A DNA stretch of 64,000 bases from JBJSXJ01 sp044235425 (GCA_044235425.1 JBIIHW010000021.1:1-64000), one strand, 5' to 3'; positions 50,969-60,727 are shown, numbered from the stretch's first letter. The notes: generated by a model from the sequence alone, not told the origin. Program-made: numbers and translations.

Positions 50969-53248
50969 TCACTTTGTACGAAACGTTTCGCATTGCACGA
51001 CTTCGTGAATTAGCGACCGGAAACCATAATTTTTTGCCGTCACGTTCTTCACGATCGCATCGATCACTGAGCGGTCAGCTGGCTGTGGGGCTCGGCCGGT
51101 CGCATACGTCAGCAGCTTGCTGGCCAGCGACCGCGTCAGCGCCGGCTTGTCACGTAGCAGCAACTGTTTCAGTCCATCGACGTTTTCAAATCGCGACCCG
51201 TCGAGTAATTCGTCAGCTGGATCTACCATCTTGCCTTTGTGGTAGGGCATGCGTCGACCATCTACGATCACGGCTTCACCATTCCCGGTCACTCGGTAGT
51301 TATCGCGCCAACCGCCGATACAGTCGAAGCTTTCCAGAGCGAATCCGGGCGGATCGATTTCCCGATGACAAATGCTGCACGAGTCGGTGGAGCGGTGTTT
51401 TGCTAACTGCTCGCGGATCGTTGTCGCGCCACGAATGTCAGGATCAATCGCTGAAATATCATCGGGTGGCGGAGGAGGTGGTGTGCCCAGGATGCGATCC
51501 AAAATCCAGACACCACGGAGAACGGGAGAAGTGGTGGTGCCATTGGCGGTCACCTTCAAAACACTCGCCATCGTCATCACGCCGCCCCGATGACTATTCG
51601 GCGGCAATGGTGTCTTGCGGAATTCCCAGCCGTCCGGACCGGATATGCCGTAGTGTCGAGCCAAGCGTCCATTAAGCATGGTGAAGTCAGATGCCACAAA
51701 ATGGGTCAAACTAAGATCGTGCTTCAACACTTCTTCAAAGAACAATTCCGTCTCACGGATCATTGATACTTTGAGCAGATGATCAAATTCCGGATAGAGC
51801 AGATGGCTGGGTTCGGTGGCATCAATCTCTCGCAGGCCCAGCCACTGGCCGGCGAAATTGTCTGTCAAAGCTGTCGCGCGTGGATCGGCTAAGAGACGCT
51901 CTGTCTGCTCGCGCAAGATCTCGGGCTGATGCAGTTTCTTCTGTTCGGCCAACTGGAACAGCTCTTCGTCCGGCATCGTACTCCACAAAAAATACGACAG
52001 GCGGCAGGCTAAAGCGTAGTCATCAAGGGGTCCGGGGGTTTCACGCAGGAAGAGAAACTCGGGTGAAATCAGAATCCCTTTTAGCGCCGCTCGCAGGGCC
52101 AGTTCAAACGAGTAGCCCTCGTCTAGTTTGCGACGGATGATCGTCATGGAGGGAGCGATGTCAGAAGCTGTAATCGAACGGCGAAAAGCTCGACGCACAA
52201 ACATCATCAAAATTCGCTCGGCGTCCACAAGTGGTTGATCCGAGACCACTTCGACGCGCTCACGATAGTTGGCAATTGAGCTCGTCTTCTGCTTCAGATC
52301 GCCCAGCAGGCGACGGTGGGAAGCGGGAGGCCAGCTATCGTGCAGTGGACCTTCGATCTCGACATACTGAACCGCTAGCCCCGGACCTTGCCAATTCGCA
52401 CCGCCAATGTTCTTGATGACATTCGCGCCGGCCAGTCCGTAGGGCAGCAGGGCGATCGTGGTGCGCGGCTCCATTGTCCGCACAAATTCAAAGACCTGAG
52501 GCTTGTTCGGTAGAGCGTCGAAATAACCAACCAGTCCACTCAATCCAGTTAGTCGAGTGCCAATGACGGTCACTCGAAAGGGAACGGGTTTATTGTCACT
52601 CTGAATGCTCGAGGCTGAAATGCGGAAGCGATAGTCACCGCCATCCGACGGGTAAAAGGGCGAGATCGAACAGTTGTGCCACTCGGAGGAACAGAAACAA
52701 ACAACTTCGCCATCATCCAAAAACCGATAGACATCTTCGGTCGAGCCACGCACCGGATGGCCATCTTTCAAACTGTATCGTTTCTGGATGCGCGGTGGCG
52801 GTTGAGAGCGATTGCAGATCGCCATGTTGAGCGCCGCGTCCGCTGCTTCCAGGTACTTCTCCATCAGGAACGCGGAGGTGTGATGGGCGGCACTTGCATT
52901 GTCAAAGCCATCGGCCGATCCGTCCGGCGGCAGTTGATCCTTGATTTTGATCTTAATTCCCAGAAGGTCATTGATCGTGTTCTCGTATTCAACGCGATTC
53001 AGACGCCGCAGCACTACGCGACCCTGAGCCGTCTGCGGTGACGAATTAGATGCAGCAGAATCGGTTGCAGGAGAATCAGCTGCAGCTACAGTCGTGGGCT
53101 CGGTCGCGGCCAGCGGTGAATGCGAGAAGCTCGCACTGAATAGAGCGATCAGAGCGAACGACGCAGCGGCAGCGAAGCGGTATCGCGAGCCCGTGATGAG
53201 TACCCGCAATCGGATCTTATGGAAGACCGGTAAATGGCGGTGGTTCAT
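50969..53248 (-). CDS. DUF1587/1592/1588/1585 cytochrome-like exported protein
   Basis: This 759-residue protein has an N-terminal hydrophobic segment (YRFAAAASFALIALFSASFSHS). The domains follow in their standard order. DUF1587 is RRLNRVEYENTINDLLGI. A beta-rich carbohydrate-binding-like stretch comes next, then DUF1595/1592 (DDYALACRLSYFLWSTMPDEELF, NFAGQWLGLREID). DUF1588 is HRGGVMTMASVLKVTANGT and STDSCSICHREIDPPGFALE. DUF1585 is the C-terminal LASKLLTYATGRAPQPADR. CSICH is a possible c-haem site. It lies between DUF1501 (46 bases upstream) and DUF1552. Confidence 0.9.
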   Translation of the reverse strand: MNHRHLPVFHKIRLRVLITGSRYRFAAAASFALIALFSASFSHSPLAATEPTTVAAADSPATDSAASNSSPQTAQGRVVLRRLNRVEYENTINDLLGIKIKIKDQLPPDGSADGFDNASAAHHTSAFLMEKYLEAADAALNMAICNRSQPPPRIQKRYSLKDGHPVRGSTEDVYRFLDDGEVVCFCSSEWHNCSISPFYPSDGGDYRFRISASSIQSDNKPVPFRVTVIGTRLTGLSGLVGYFDALPNKPQVFEFVRTMEPRTTIALLPYGLAGANVIKNIGGANWQGPGLAVQYVEIEGPLHDSWPPASHRRLLGDLKQKTSSIANYRERVEVVSDQPLVDAERILMMFVRRAFRRSITASDIAPSMTIIRRKLDEGYSFELALRAALKGILISPEFLFLRETPGPLDDYALACRLSYFLWSTMPDEELFQLAEQKKLHQPEILREQTERLLADPRATALTDNFAGQWLGLREIDATEPSHLLYPEFDHLLKVSMIRETELFFEEVLKHDLSLTHFVASDFTMLNGRLARHYGISGPDGWEFRKTPLPPNSHRGGVMTMASVLKVTANGTTTSPVLRGVWILDRILGTPPPPPPDDISAIDPDIRGATTIREQLAKHRSTDSCSICHREIDPPGFALESFDCIGGWRDNYRVTGNGEAVIVDGRRMPYHKGKMVDPADELLDGSRFENVDGLKQLLLRDKPALTRSLASKLLTYATGRAPQPADRSVIDAIVKNVTAKNYGFRSLIHEVVQCETFRTK

Positions 53249-53294
53249 GGCTTGATTTCTCTTTCCTGGCCCGCCACTGGCCAACACATGGGCC

Positions 53295-54620
53295 TCAGGA
53301 AATGGCTTCTTTGATGAGCGGTGCGTCTTCCACGATTAGTTTGACCGGACGGTTTGCGGGGGTATGAACAACCGTATTGGCATCGATCCCCAAGAGGTGA
53401 TAGAGCGTGCGTCCGAAACTCTCGACCTTATAAAACTTATCCGTGACTTGCTCACCTAATTTGTCGGTCGCACCGACCACACAGCCACGATTGAACCCAC
53501 CACCGGCTGCAATCACGAATTGTGCATAGTCCCAGTGATCGCGGCCTGCGTTCGCTTCTTTTGGTTTATCAATTTTCGGTTTGCGACCCATCTCTCCTAA
53601 GGCCAGGACGATGGTGGAATCGAGCAAACCGCGTTCATCCAGGTCATCGAGCAGGGCGGCGAAGCCGGCATCGAACATGGGGATCTGCTGTTTCCCCGCG
53701 ACAAAGTTCTCACCGTGCCAGTCCCAATAGCCCAAATTGAAATGCACGATCGGTACACCGGCTTCGATGAGCCGACGCGCCAACAGAAAATGCAAAGGAT
53801 CGCCGATCGGATAACGTGCCTTCGCAGGTTTGTTGCGCGTGAACCGCTCCAACGAAGCGGCCGGTTCCTGGGACAAATCGAGTGCCTGTCGCAATTTGGG
53901 CGACCTCAGCAAGTTGAACGCCGTCTGCTGGTACTGATCCAATCCCGCAATCAGTTCATCTTGAGAATCGTCGCGCCGGAGGCGTCGATCAAGCTGTTGG
54001 AGCAGTGCAGTATTCTGAGCGAATGCCGGTAAATCCAGATGGGGAGTCAGCATTTTTGTTACCGCGTCTTTATCCTTGAGCGGCTGCATGACGAAGGGTG
54101 CATGAGCGGAGCCGAGAAAATTCCGTGCCAGTGCGTTGTGAGTGTGCACATCGATTTCGTCGAGCACGACGAACGTGGGCAAGTCCGCCGGCCCCGGTCG
54201 CAGCTTATTCATCACGCTGCCGTACATTGGATACTCATCGCTGCCCGTCGTAAGTCGCGGGTTACCGGTGAGCCAGTAGAGCGGCGCTTGGGCATGATCA
54301 CCGGGCTTGTTCATCGTGGTGACCGAGCGAATCACCGTGTACTTGTCGGCTCGTTTCGCCATTTCGGGAAGCAGTTCGCCGACCTGCAATCCTGGCATCT
54401 TCGTCGCAATTGGCTGAAAGATACCTCGATAATCCTCCGAGGCCTCGGGCTTCATATCAAACATATCTAAATGCGGTGGTCCTCCACCGAGCCAGCAGAC
54501 AATCATCTGTCGAGCTTTGGGAGTGACCGCGCCAGCGCTGGCGCGCGCCCGAATCAAATCCAACGTGCTCACTCCGCATAATCCCAATCCACCGATGCGT
54601 AAGAAGTCTCGCCTGAGCAT
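53295..54620 (-). CDS. DUF1501 twin-arginine-exported protein (second copy)
   Basis: This 441-residue protein carries the Tat signal LRRDFLRIGGLGLCGVSTLDL. DUF1501 motifs include MIVCWLGGGPPHLDMFDMKP, DHAQAPLYWLTGN, FLLARRLIEAGVPIVHFNLGYWDWHGEN, IVLALGEMGRKPKIDK, GRDHWDYAQFVIAAGGGFNRG and TLYHLLGIDANTVVHTPANRPV. It differs clearly from the copy at 16.1 kb. GAGGAG five bases before the ATG supports the start. It lies downstream of a DUF1549/1553 gene, the usual partner. Confidence 0.9.
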   Translation of the reverse strand: MLRRDFLRIGGLGLCGVSTLDLIRARASAGAVTPKARQMIVCWLGGGPPHLDMFDMKPEASEDYRGIFQPIATKMPGLQVGELLPEMAKRADKYTVIRSVTTMNKPGDHAQAPLYWLTGNPRLTTGSDEYPMYGSVMNKLRPGPADLPTFVVLDEIDVHTHNALARNFLGSAHAPFVMQPLKDKDAVTKMLTPHLDLPAFAQNTALLQQLDRRLRRDDSQDELIAGLDQYQQTAFNLLRSPKLRQALDLSQEPAASLERFTRNKPAKARYPIGDPLHFLLARRLIEAGVPIVHFNLGYWDWHGENFVAGKQQIPMFDAGFAALLDDLDERGLLDSTIVLALGEMGRKPKIDKPKEANAGRDHWDYAQFVIAAGGGFNRGCVVGATDKLGEQVTDKFYKVESFGRTLYHLLGIDANTVVHTPANRPVKLIVEDAPLIKEAIS

Positions 54621-54772
54621 GATAACTCCTCAATTCCGCTTTGATTTTTCGGGCAAATTCAATCGGCTATCCGCAAACAATCTATTCATGCTTATCGTGC
54701 TTTTACCCGAGTCGGCGGCTCAATCCGTAGCGACAAGTCAACGCCGACGAACGTTGTCGGGACATTTTTCAT

Positions 54773-57421
54773 CTAATGCTGCAATAAGAACTCGCGCGTA
54801 TTCAGCAAACTCCAAAGGATATTCTGTAGACCCTCGATCGGCGAGTCGGCTGTGGCAAGGAATTGCTGGCAGGTCTCTCGCTCTTGCTCCGTCGGCCAGC
54901 GACTAACAGTCGACAAAAACAATTCGTCCAGCCGCTGTCTCTCGTCTCCCTCCATCTTCATCACCTGAGCCACTCGCCCATTCGCATCGCGTACTTTCTC
55001 CCAAACGCGAGGATGATTCGCCAGCGTGAGCACTTGGAAGATCGTACCGCTCGAGTCCCGTTCACAATCGCACTGCACAGCAGCATTACGCTGAGGACGC
55101 CCAAACGTTTCCAGCATGAAAGCGACAAACTTGTTTTGGGGTGCGTAGGGCATGCGCACGGTGCTGGTGTTCTCAGGCCAGTGGTAGTACTTCATATCCA
55201 TGTTTTCGGTTGTGCCAGTAGCGAAATTGAGGGCATCGAGTAGTACCTCGGCAGGTAGTCTTCGCAGGGGAAAAGAGGCGTAATGAGTACGGTCCGCTGC
55301 CGACTCTGGCCCGGCGACACTGGCTTGCTGATAAGTACGACTATTGAGGATGGTGCGATGGAGCCAGCGTAAATCGTACTGGTGGGCGATGAATTGATCA
55401 CACAAATCCTGCAACAACTCGGGATGTGTCGCCGGGTTAAAGGCAGACAGGTTATCGGGCGGATCGATCATTCCGCGTCCAAAATAATGCGCCCACACTC
55501 GATTCACGATGGCCCGCGCAAAGTAGGGATTATTGGGCCGCCGTAGCCATTCCACGACTTGTTCACGAGGATCACGATCGACGGCTACCGTCACAGGCTG
55601 ACTCTCTCCCAATAAACGGAACGTCGATGACTCACGCGTGCCGAGTGTACTGGCCACTTTGGCAGGCGAGCCGGTCGGTAGCACTCGACTCTCGCCTTGC
55701 AATAATCGGCGAGCGATCTCCGGAAGCATCTTCGCCCGTTTTTCGATGGCACTTGTTTCCTGCCGATAGTTTTCTGCAGTCGCCAGCAGTTCCTTCGCAG
55801 CCTGCAACTCTCGACGTTTCGATTCGATCTCGCCCACATCGCCCTGGTTCTTCTCTAATTTCGCGATTTCATTCGTTAGCCGATCTCCGTTCGCCTTCGC
55901 CTGCTTGGCCGATTCCTCCTGGCGTTTACCTTCACCCTCCCGTCGGACCTTAAGCTCTGCTTCGAGTGACTTTGCGTCGTCATTGAACTGTTTGAACAAC
56001 ACGGCCGCGTCGGGAAACTTTTTTTCGTTATCACCTTGGAATCCCACGGTGCGTACCCGCATGAAGAAATTGGCAAAGTCGAGCAAGTCATCTTGCTGCC
56101 AATTATCGTGCGGATGCCGGTGGCATTGAGCACACTCCAATCTCAAACCCAGAAAAGCATGGGCCACTTGCATGGTACCCAGCACGCCATCGGAACCGCG
56201 CCGCTGCCAGTAGAGATCGAGGGTACGGCGAGCGGCGTAGCGATCCAGATCTGGTCGCCCAGGTGCATAGCCCTCAAATAACGCTTGGACCTCAGCAGCG
56301 TATTCCTCCATGGAACGACCTTCGCGACTGGTCGCCAACAAAATCCGCTCCACGAATTCATCGTAAGGAATATTCTCTGCCAGTCGCGCGCGAATCCAGG
56401 CCTGCATACGTGGTGCATCATGTTCCTTCGTCAAGGCATCCGCATAGACACCAAAATCCGACGCCTTCAAAAGATCACAAAACTTCAACGTCCAAAGATC
56501 AAAATGACCGGCAGCGCTGAGCAACTGATCGATCTCCATCGCACGCTTCTCTGGAGCACTATTCGTAACGAATTGCCGAATATGGTCGGGTGATGGCAAT
56601 TGTCCAGTGACATCCAAAGACACTCTACGTAAAAACGTGGTGTCATCGCTGAGTGCTGCGGGCGGTAAATTTAAGCTCTTTAGTTTCGCCAGCACGTACT
56701 GATCGATGAAGTTCTGAGGAGCAATGTTTACCATGGCGACTGGCCCTGGTCGCGGGACTGTCACTCGACTGGCTGCAGGTTGGGCGCGATAACGGACAAG
56801 GATACCGGCATCGCCTACCGCAACCCCGGTGACAACACCCTCACCATTGACGGTCGCAACTGAGCGGTCGAGTGACTCGAAGGAGCATAACGCTGTTACC
56901 TCCGCGCTACTCTCATCGGCAAAATCAGCGATGACTCGCAACGAGTAACGTTGTCCCGGCTGGATACTCTGTTCCGCCGGTTCAATCCGTAACTGTTTGA
57001 GACGCGACGTTATCAAGTCGTCGGCGAGCGCTCCAGCCGCAATCCAGCGGTACAGCAGGTCATATTCAGCACTGCCTTGCGTTAAGCGCACGCCGCCGCC
57101 ATGAGCGAGTTTTCCAAGTGCCTTTTCGAGTAGCAAACTGCTGGCTGGTTCGAAGAAGTTCAGCCGTCGCCCTCCGCCCTCGCGCAACAACCGCTCATGG
57201 TCGCCCAGCGGATCCGCTGCGAACATCGACAAGCGGAATCCGTTCTGACCTTTCACGGCGCCATGACAGGTACCTCCGTTACAACCGAGTTTTCCAAAGA
57301 GCGCGGTGACCTCACGCTGATAAGAGGGCGCTCGATCTTCTGCCGCTGAAATGGCACACGGGCAGATCGTGGCTAGCCAGCAACCGCTTAACAGGAGAAC
57401 GATCGGATAAAAAGCTCGCAT
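54773..57421 (-). CDS. DUF1549/DUF1553 exported protein (second copy)
   Basis: This 882-residue protein has a signal peptide (MRAFYPIVLLLSGCWLATICP), possibly a lipoprotein type. The N-terminal cytochrome-like motif LGCNGGTCHGAVKGQNGFRLSMF is followed by an Ig-like stretch, then DUF1549 (VLAKLKSLNLPPAALSDDTTFLRRVSLDVTGQLPS) with CAQCHRHPHDNW. A Lys/Glu-rich coiled coil (about 480-570) and DUF1553 (NPYFARAIVNRVWAHYFGRGMIDPPDN) complete it. The internal coiled coil is absent from the copy at 17.5 kb. No strong ribosome binding site precedes the ATG at 57421, but the signal peptide begins there. Confidence 0.9.
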   Translation of the reverse strand: MRAFYPIVLLLSGCWLATICPCAISAAEDRAPSYQREVTALFGKLGCNGGTCHGAVKGQNGFRLSMFAADPLGDHERLLREGGGRRLNFFEPASSLLLEKALGKLAHGGGVRLTQGSAEYDLLYRWIAAGALADDLITSRLKQLRIEPAEQSIQPGQRYSLRVIADFADESSAEVTALCSFESLDRSVATVNGEGVVTGVAVGDAGILVRYRAQPAASRVTVPRPGPVAMVNIAPQNFIDQYVLAKLKSLNLPPAALSDDTTFLRRVSLDVTGQLPSPDHIRQFVTNSAPEKRAMEIDQLLSAAGHFDLWTLKFCDLLKASDFGVYADALTKEHDAPRMQAWIRARLAENIPYDEFVERILLATSREGRSMEEYAAEVQALFEGYAPGRPDLDRYAARRTLDLYWQRRGSDGVLGTMQVAHAFLGLRLECAQCHRHPHDNWQQDDLLDFANFFMRVRTVGFQGDNEKKFPDAAVLFKQFNDDAKSLEAELKVRREGEGKRQEESAKQAKANGDRLTNEIAKLEKNQGDVGEIESKRRELQAAKELLATAENYRQETSAIEKRAKMLPEIARRLLQGESRVLPTGSPAKVASTLGTRESSTFRLLGESQPVTVAVDRDPREQVVEWLRRPNNPYFARAIVNRVWAHYFGRGMIDPPDNLSAFNPATHPELLQDLCDQFIAHQYDLRWLHRTILNSRTYQQASVAGPESAADRTHYASFPLRRLPAEVLLDALNFATGTTENMDMKYYHWPENTSTVRMPYAPQNKFVAFMLETFGRPQRNAAVQCDCERDSSGTIFQVLTLANHPRVWEKVRDANGRVAQVMKMEGDERQRLDELFLSTVSRWPTEQERETCQQFLATADSPIEGLQNILWSLLNTREFLLQH

Positions 57422-57502
57422 AGCAACAGATCCCGCTCTGCAGTCGATTGATCCGGAGGACAACTTGATGTTGTTCGCGCCGACCGTTCGAACGAATACT
57501 GA

Positions 57503-58789
57503 TCAGCGACTCTCGGGGGTGGCTCGTTTCAGTTCCTTGATGCGAATATCGTGATAGCGAACTTCTTTCCAAGGAGCGTGAGCTTGCAGGCCCACACCGC
57601 CAGCATCCGGGAATTTTGGATCGACCTCCTTGATCGGATATCGGTCCACCGTGGGTCGACCGTTAAGCCATGTCGAGACAACGCCATCCTCGACCCGTAT
57701 CTCAAGATAATTCCACTGACCAGTTGGATTATCCATGCGCGTGATGGGTCGAATCACTTTGCCAAGTTCGGGGTAATACTGCGTCTTTCCGTCACTTGCC
57801 ATCCTGGCTGACACATGCTGGACGCCCCACAGGCCAGAGCCCCATTTGTGTTCCCAGATATCTGCTTGCCACGGATGAACTCCGCGCAGATAAACACCTG
57901 AATTGATCTCCGCCGGATTGGGATCGGCAAACAGAAACTCCATTCGCAACTGATAATTTCTAAAGTCTTTTTTCTTGGTGACGATGCTGGGTCCGGGTCC
58001 CTTGAACGTCCAGAGAAGTCCGTCTCGCTGCCAATGTTCATCGAGCGGTCCTCGGCCACCATAGCCTGGATAGACTTCCCATTCGGACATGTTCATCAGG
58101 CTGCGAAAGCCCATCTCGCGCAGCCGCAGATTGCGCAGTTCGAGTGAACCCTGAAAGACTTTGAAGCCAATGTATCCGCTACGCGGCACATGATCCGTGC
58201 AGCTCCACGCTTCCTGCCCATTGCAAGTCAACGTGAACTTTGGCCCATGCGCCGTGATACGCCAAGTGTTCCATTGACCGATCGGTTTCTGCAGCTGTGG
58301 AACTGGCTTACGAGCGCTCCCACCGCCACCGATGCTGCCAGTGGCACTGGCGTTGTAGAACCCCTCGCCACGATCGGTTTCCTGGGGACCACCCACCAGG
58401 TTCTTGGTCATCCGAATAGGATCAGCATCCAGCAGGCGGCTGGCATGCAGGTAGAGATCGGCATCGAAGTCCTCGCTACCTGCCTTCCACTCGAATTCAA
58501 ATTCAAAGTCGGCATAGTCCCACTGGGATGCCAGGATGGTGCCGGGATCCCCCTGTCCAACGATCGTGCCATTCACAACTCGCCAGGCGGCGGGCACCTG
58601 CTGAGGTGCTGCTGACGCATCACTAAAGCGCCAGCCGGTGAAGTCTTTGCCATTGAAGAGCGGCACGAAGTCGGCCGCCGCAAACTCTTCAGCCCAGCTC
58701 CGATGCCCCACCACATCGCTCATCGTCAGTGCAACCATTAGCAATAACGTGAGCTGCTCAAAAAGGCGAATAAAAGTAGCTCTTACCAT
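57503..58789 (-). CDS. Two-domain DUF1080 (3-keto-disaccharide hydrolase-type) protein
   Basis: This 428-residue exported protein has two beta-sandwich DUF1080 domains in tandem. The first is at about 38-215 (FVPLFNGKDFTGWRF, WRVVNGTIVGQG, FEFEFEWKAG, WNTWRITAHG, GYIGFKVFQGSLELRNLRLREM). The second is at about 225-420 (RDGLLWTFKGPGPSIVTKKKDFRNYQLRMEF, INSGVYLRG, WNYLEIRVEDG, VGLQAHAPWKEVRYHDIRIKEL). Some family members hydrolyse 3-keto-glycosides. It heads the five-gene minus-strand block, so these envelope proteins may act on one oxidised sugar pool. Confidence 0.88.
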   Translation of the reverse strand: MVRATFIRLFEQLTLLLMVALTMSDVVGHRSWAEEFAAADFVPLFNGKDFTGWRFSDASAAPQQVPAAWRVVNGTIVGQGDPGTILASQWDYADFEFEFEWKAGSEDFDADLYLHASRLLDADPIRMTKNLVGGPQETDRGEGFYNASATGSIGGGGSARKPVPQLQKPIGQWNTWRITAHGPKFTLTCNGQEAWSCTDHVPRSGYIGFKVFQGSLELRNLRLREMGFRSLMNMSEWEVYPGYGGRGPLDEHWQRDGLLWTFKGPGPSIVTKKKDFRNYQLRMEFLFADPNPAEINSGVYLRGVHPWQADIWEHKWGSGLWGVQHVSARMASDGKTQYYPELGKVIRPITRMDNPTGQWNYLEIRVEDGVVSTWLNGRPTVDRYPIKEVDPKFPDAGGVGLQAHAPWKEVRYHDIRIKELKRATPESR

Positions 58790-58827
58790 AACTCGATTGC
58801 TCCTTCGACGGGCGGACAGAAGAGTTC

Positions 58828-59247
58828 TTAAATGTTGCTATCGTCTATCACACCTAACTCCACCAAAGCGGTTCGCACCTTCTGCTGGATGAGATCACGA
58901 ACGGCTCGGAATTCCTCCGGTGCGAGATGTTTCGGATCAGGTATCGTCCAATCAACTCGTCGCTTGGCGCGAACGAGGGGACAGGAATCGCCACAACCCA
59001 TCGTGGCCACAAAATCGAACTCCACAGCGGGCAACTCATCCAGGGACTTGGAGCCATGTTTAGATAGGTCATAGCCCAATTCCAACATGGCGGCGATCGC
59101 TTTTGGATTGACGATCCCGGAGGGCCGTGAACCAGCACTAAATGACTCCACCGCCGCACCACCGAGCATGCGTGCGAAGGCTTCCGCCATCTGACTTCGA
59201 TTCGCGTTTTCCACACAAACGAACAGCAATCGACGAATCTCACTCAT
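58828..59247 (-). CDS. arsC: Arsenate reductase (low-molecular-weight phosphatase type)
   Basis: This 139-residue protein opens with the phosphatase loop FVCVENANRSQMAEAF (CX5R with the following Ser). TMGCGDSCP carries the second cysteine region, and DWTIPDPKHLAPEEFRAVRDLI matches thioredoxin-coupled ArsC. It reduces arsenate to arsenite. The ATG at 59247 overlaps the aquaporin stop as ATGA; a longer frame reading into the aquaporin gene is spurious. The pairing with an aquaporin resembles arsenic loci where a channel replaces the ArsB efflux pump. No ArsR gene is adjacent. Confidence 0.92.
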   Translation of the reverse strand: MSEIRRLLFVCVENANRSQMAEAFARMLGGAAVESFSAGSRPSGIVNPKAIAAMLELGYDLSKHGSKSLDELPAVEFDFVATMGCGDSCPLVRAKRRVDWTIPDPKHLAPEEFRAVRDLIQQKVRTALVELGVIDDSNI

Positions 59248-59930
59248 GTATCTTGCTCCTTGGTTGGTGCCGAGCAACACCCGTTCTCGCGCACACAGCG
59301 ACAGGCGGCTACAGCCAACATCGCACCCACGACCGGTGCGGTCAGGTACAGCCAAAGTGACTCGAACTGCCCTGAGATCAGTGCTGGTCCCAGGGATCGG
59401 GCTGGATTCATCGAGGCACCGGAAATGGGACCAGCAAACAGTGCTTCCAAAGCCACGACGGCACCGATCGCGAGTCCCGCGGTAATGCCCTTCTCTTTGG
59501 CCCCCGTAGAAACACTCAGGATGACAAACATCAGTCCCGCCGTAAGCAGCATCTCCAGCACCCAAGACTGGCCAAAGAGACCAGCAGGCGACGTGCCACC
59601 CAGTTTTTGATCGTCCGGAAACAATACGCTCACCATCAGACTCGCCAAAACCGCTCCCACACATTGACTGGCAATGTACGGTAACACGAGTCGACCGGGA
59701 TGTCGGCGAGCAAAATAAAAGCCAATCGTTACGGCAGGGTTGATGTGCGCTCCCGAGATATCCCCGATGGCCGAGATCGTCGCAAAGACCACCAGCCCAA
59801 ACGTCAAGGCAACGCCAACATGGGACACTGCGCCACCGCTATTGACGACGATCGCGCTCGTTCCCGCGAACACCAAACCGAAGGTGCCGAAAGTCTCGGC
59901 AATCATTTTCTTACGAACGGATATGAACAT
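59244..59930 (-). CDS. Aquaporin-family channel (MIP), probably arsenite-permeable
   Basis: This 228-residue protein has six hydrophobic helices and the two pore-forming half-helices with NPA boxes (GAHINPAVTIGF and GASMNPARSLGPAL). GTFGLVFAGTSAIVVN in the first helix is family-typical. The coupling to arsC by an ATGA overlap suggests it lets arsenite leave the cell, as shown for AqpS-type channels in rhizobia. Water or glycerol transport cannot be excluded. The C-terminus carries three cysteines (ACRCVRENGCC), which is odd and could sense metalloid or metal. Confidence 0.9.
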   Translation of the reverse strand: MFISVRKKMIAETFGTFGLVFAGTSAIVVNSGGAVSHVGVALTFGLVVFATISAIGDISGAHINPAVTIGFYFARRHPGRLVLPYIASQCVGAVLASLMVSVLFPDDQKLGGTSPAGLFGQSWVLEMLLTAGLMFVILSVSTGAKEKGITAGLAIGAVVALEALFAGPISGASMNPARSLGPALISGQFESLWLYLTAPVVGAMLAVAACRCVRENGCCSAPTKEQDT

Positions 59931-59942
59931 GAAATTTTTCGC

Positions 59943-60695
59943 TCAGGGACGAAGGGTGACATCTAGAACCGTGTCTTGCTTGATCGAAAGCTGACTCCAG
60001 CGATAACGGCGATCGGCGATTAGTTCGGAAGCGAGTACCACATAGCGACCAAGCTGCGCCAAATCCGCTCGGTTCGGCTCATCTTGATTTGACCGCTGGC
60101 CGTGACTGGAGAGCACAAACAAAAAGAATCGACCTCCGCGCGATAACGAGATGCGATAGTTGCCGTCGACATCCGCACGCGCGAGCCCTCCACCCAGTGT
60201 CCGCAGACGCTGCTGGACTTCTTGAGCTTCACGGTCGCTCGCCACTTCGGAGCTTCCGCCACCCGTCGTCTCCGCCGCACGATTGTCCGATCGTGGCAGG
60301 AGCGCGCGATGAGCTAACTTTTCGTCGGCCGCGGGACGCTGATCCTCGGGAACGATCAATACCACCGCACCCGTATCCGGGAATGTGGTACCACCACTCG
60401 TCTCGTAAAACACTCGCCCCGATATCACACACGGTCCAATCACGGGCTCTTCCACCGACTTCGCGCGGCCTGAGCCCAGGAAGTAACCGAGTGTAAATCC
60501 GGCAATCGCGATCACGGGGATCAGGAGTCCTTGCACGAATATCATCCAGCGCGGGACTGGTACACCGCTGCCACTGGCTTTGCTTGCAGACACCTTCCCA
60601 TCACCACCGGCTCGCTGCAGGTTTAGCTGCGGCACTGTCGCGGGTGGTGCGGGTGGTACAGGTGGCGGTGGTGGGGAAGCGGGAGTTGTCGACAC
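59943..60695 (-). CDS. Membrane-anchored hypothetical protein with proline-rich N-terminus
   Basis: This 250-residue protein has residues 5-20 almost entirely Pro/Val/Ala. A transmembrane helix (WMIFVQGLLIPVIAIAGFTLGYFLG) sits at about 50-75. The exported C-terminal domain begins CVISGRVFYETSGGTTFPDTGAVVLIVPED and returns with GNYRISLSRGGRFFLFVLSSH. That pattern resembles carboxypeptidase-regulatory-like beta-sandwich domains. No catalytic residues are apparent. It starts 32 bases after the small membrane protein stop, so the two may be co-transcribed. Confidence 0.6.
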   Translation of the reverse strand: MSTTPASPPPPPVPPAPPATVPQLNLQRAGGDGKVSASKASGSGVPVPRWMIFVQGLLIPVIAIAGFTLGYFLGSGRAKSVEEPVIGPCVISGRVFYETSGGTTFPDTGAVVLIVPEDQRPAADEKLAHRALLPRSDNRAAETTGGGSSEVASDREAQEVQQRLRTLGGGLARADVDGNYRISLSRGGRFFLFVLSSHGQRSNQDEPNRADLAQLGRYVVLASELIADRRYRWSQLSIKQDTVLDVTLRP

Positions 60696-60727
60696 CGTCG
60701 AGCCTCTTCATAGCAGGGACCAGGTGC

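Noticed and set aside
59248..59664. N-terminal extension of arsenate reductase
   Set aside because: The extension is antisense-free but lies wholly inside the aquaporin gene in another frame. The true start at 59247 overlaps the aquaporin stop as ATGA.
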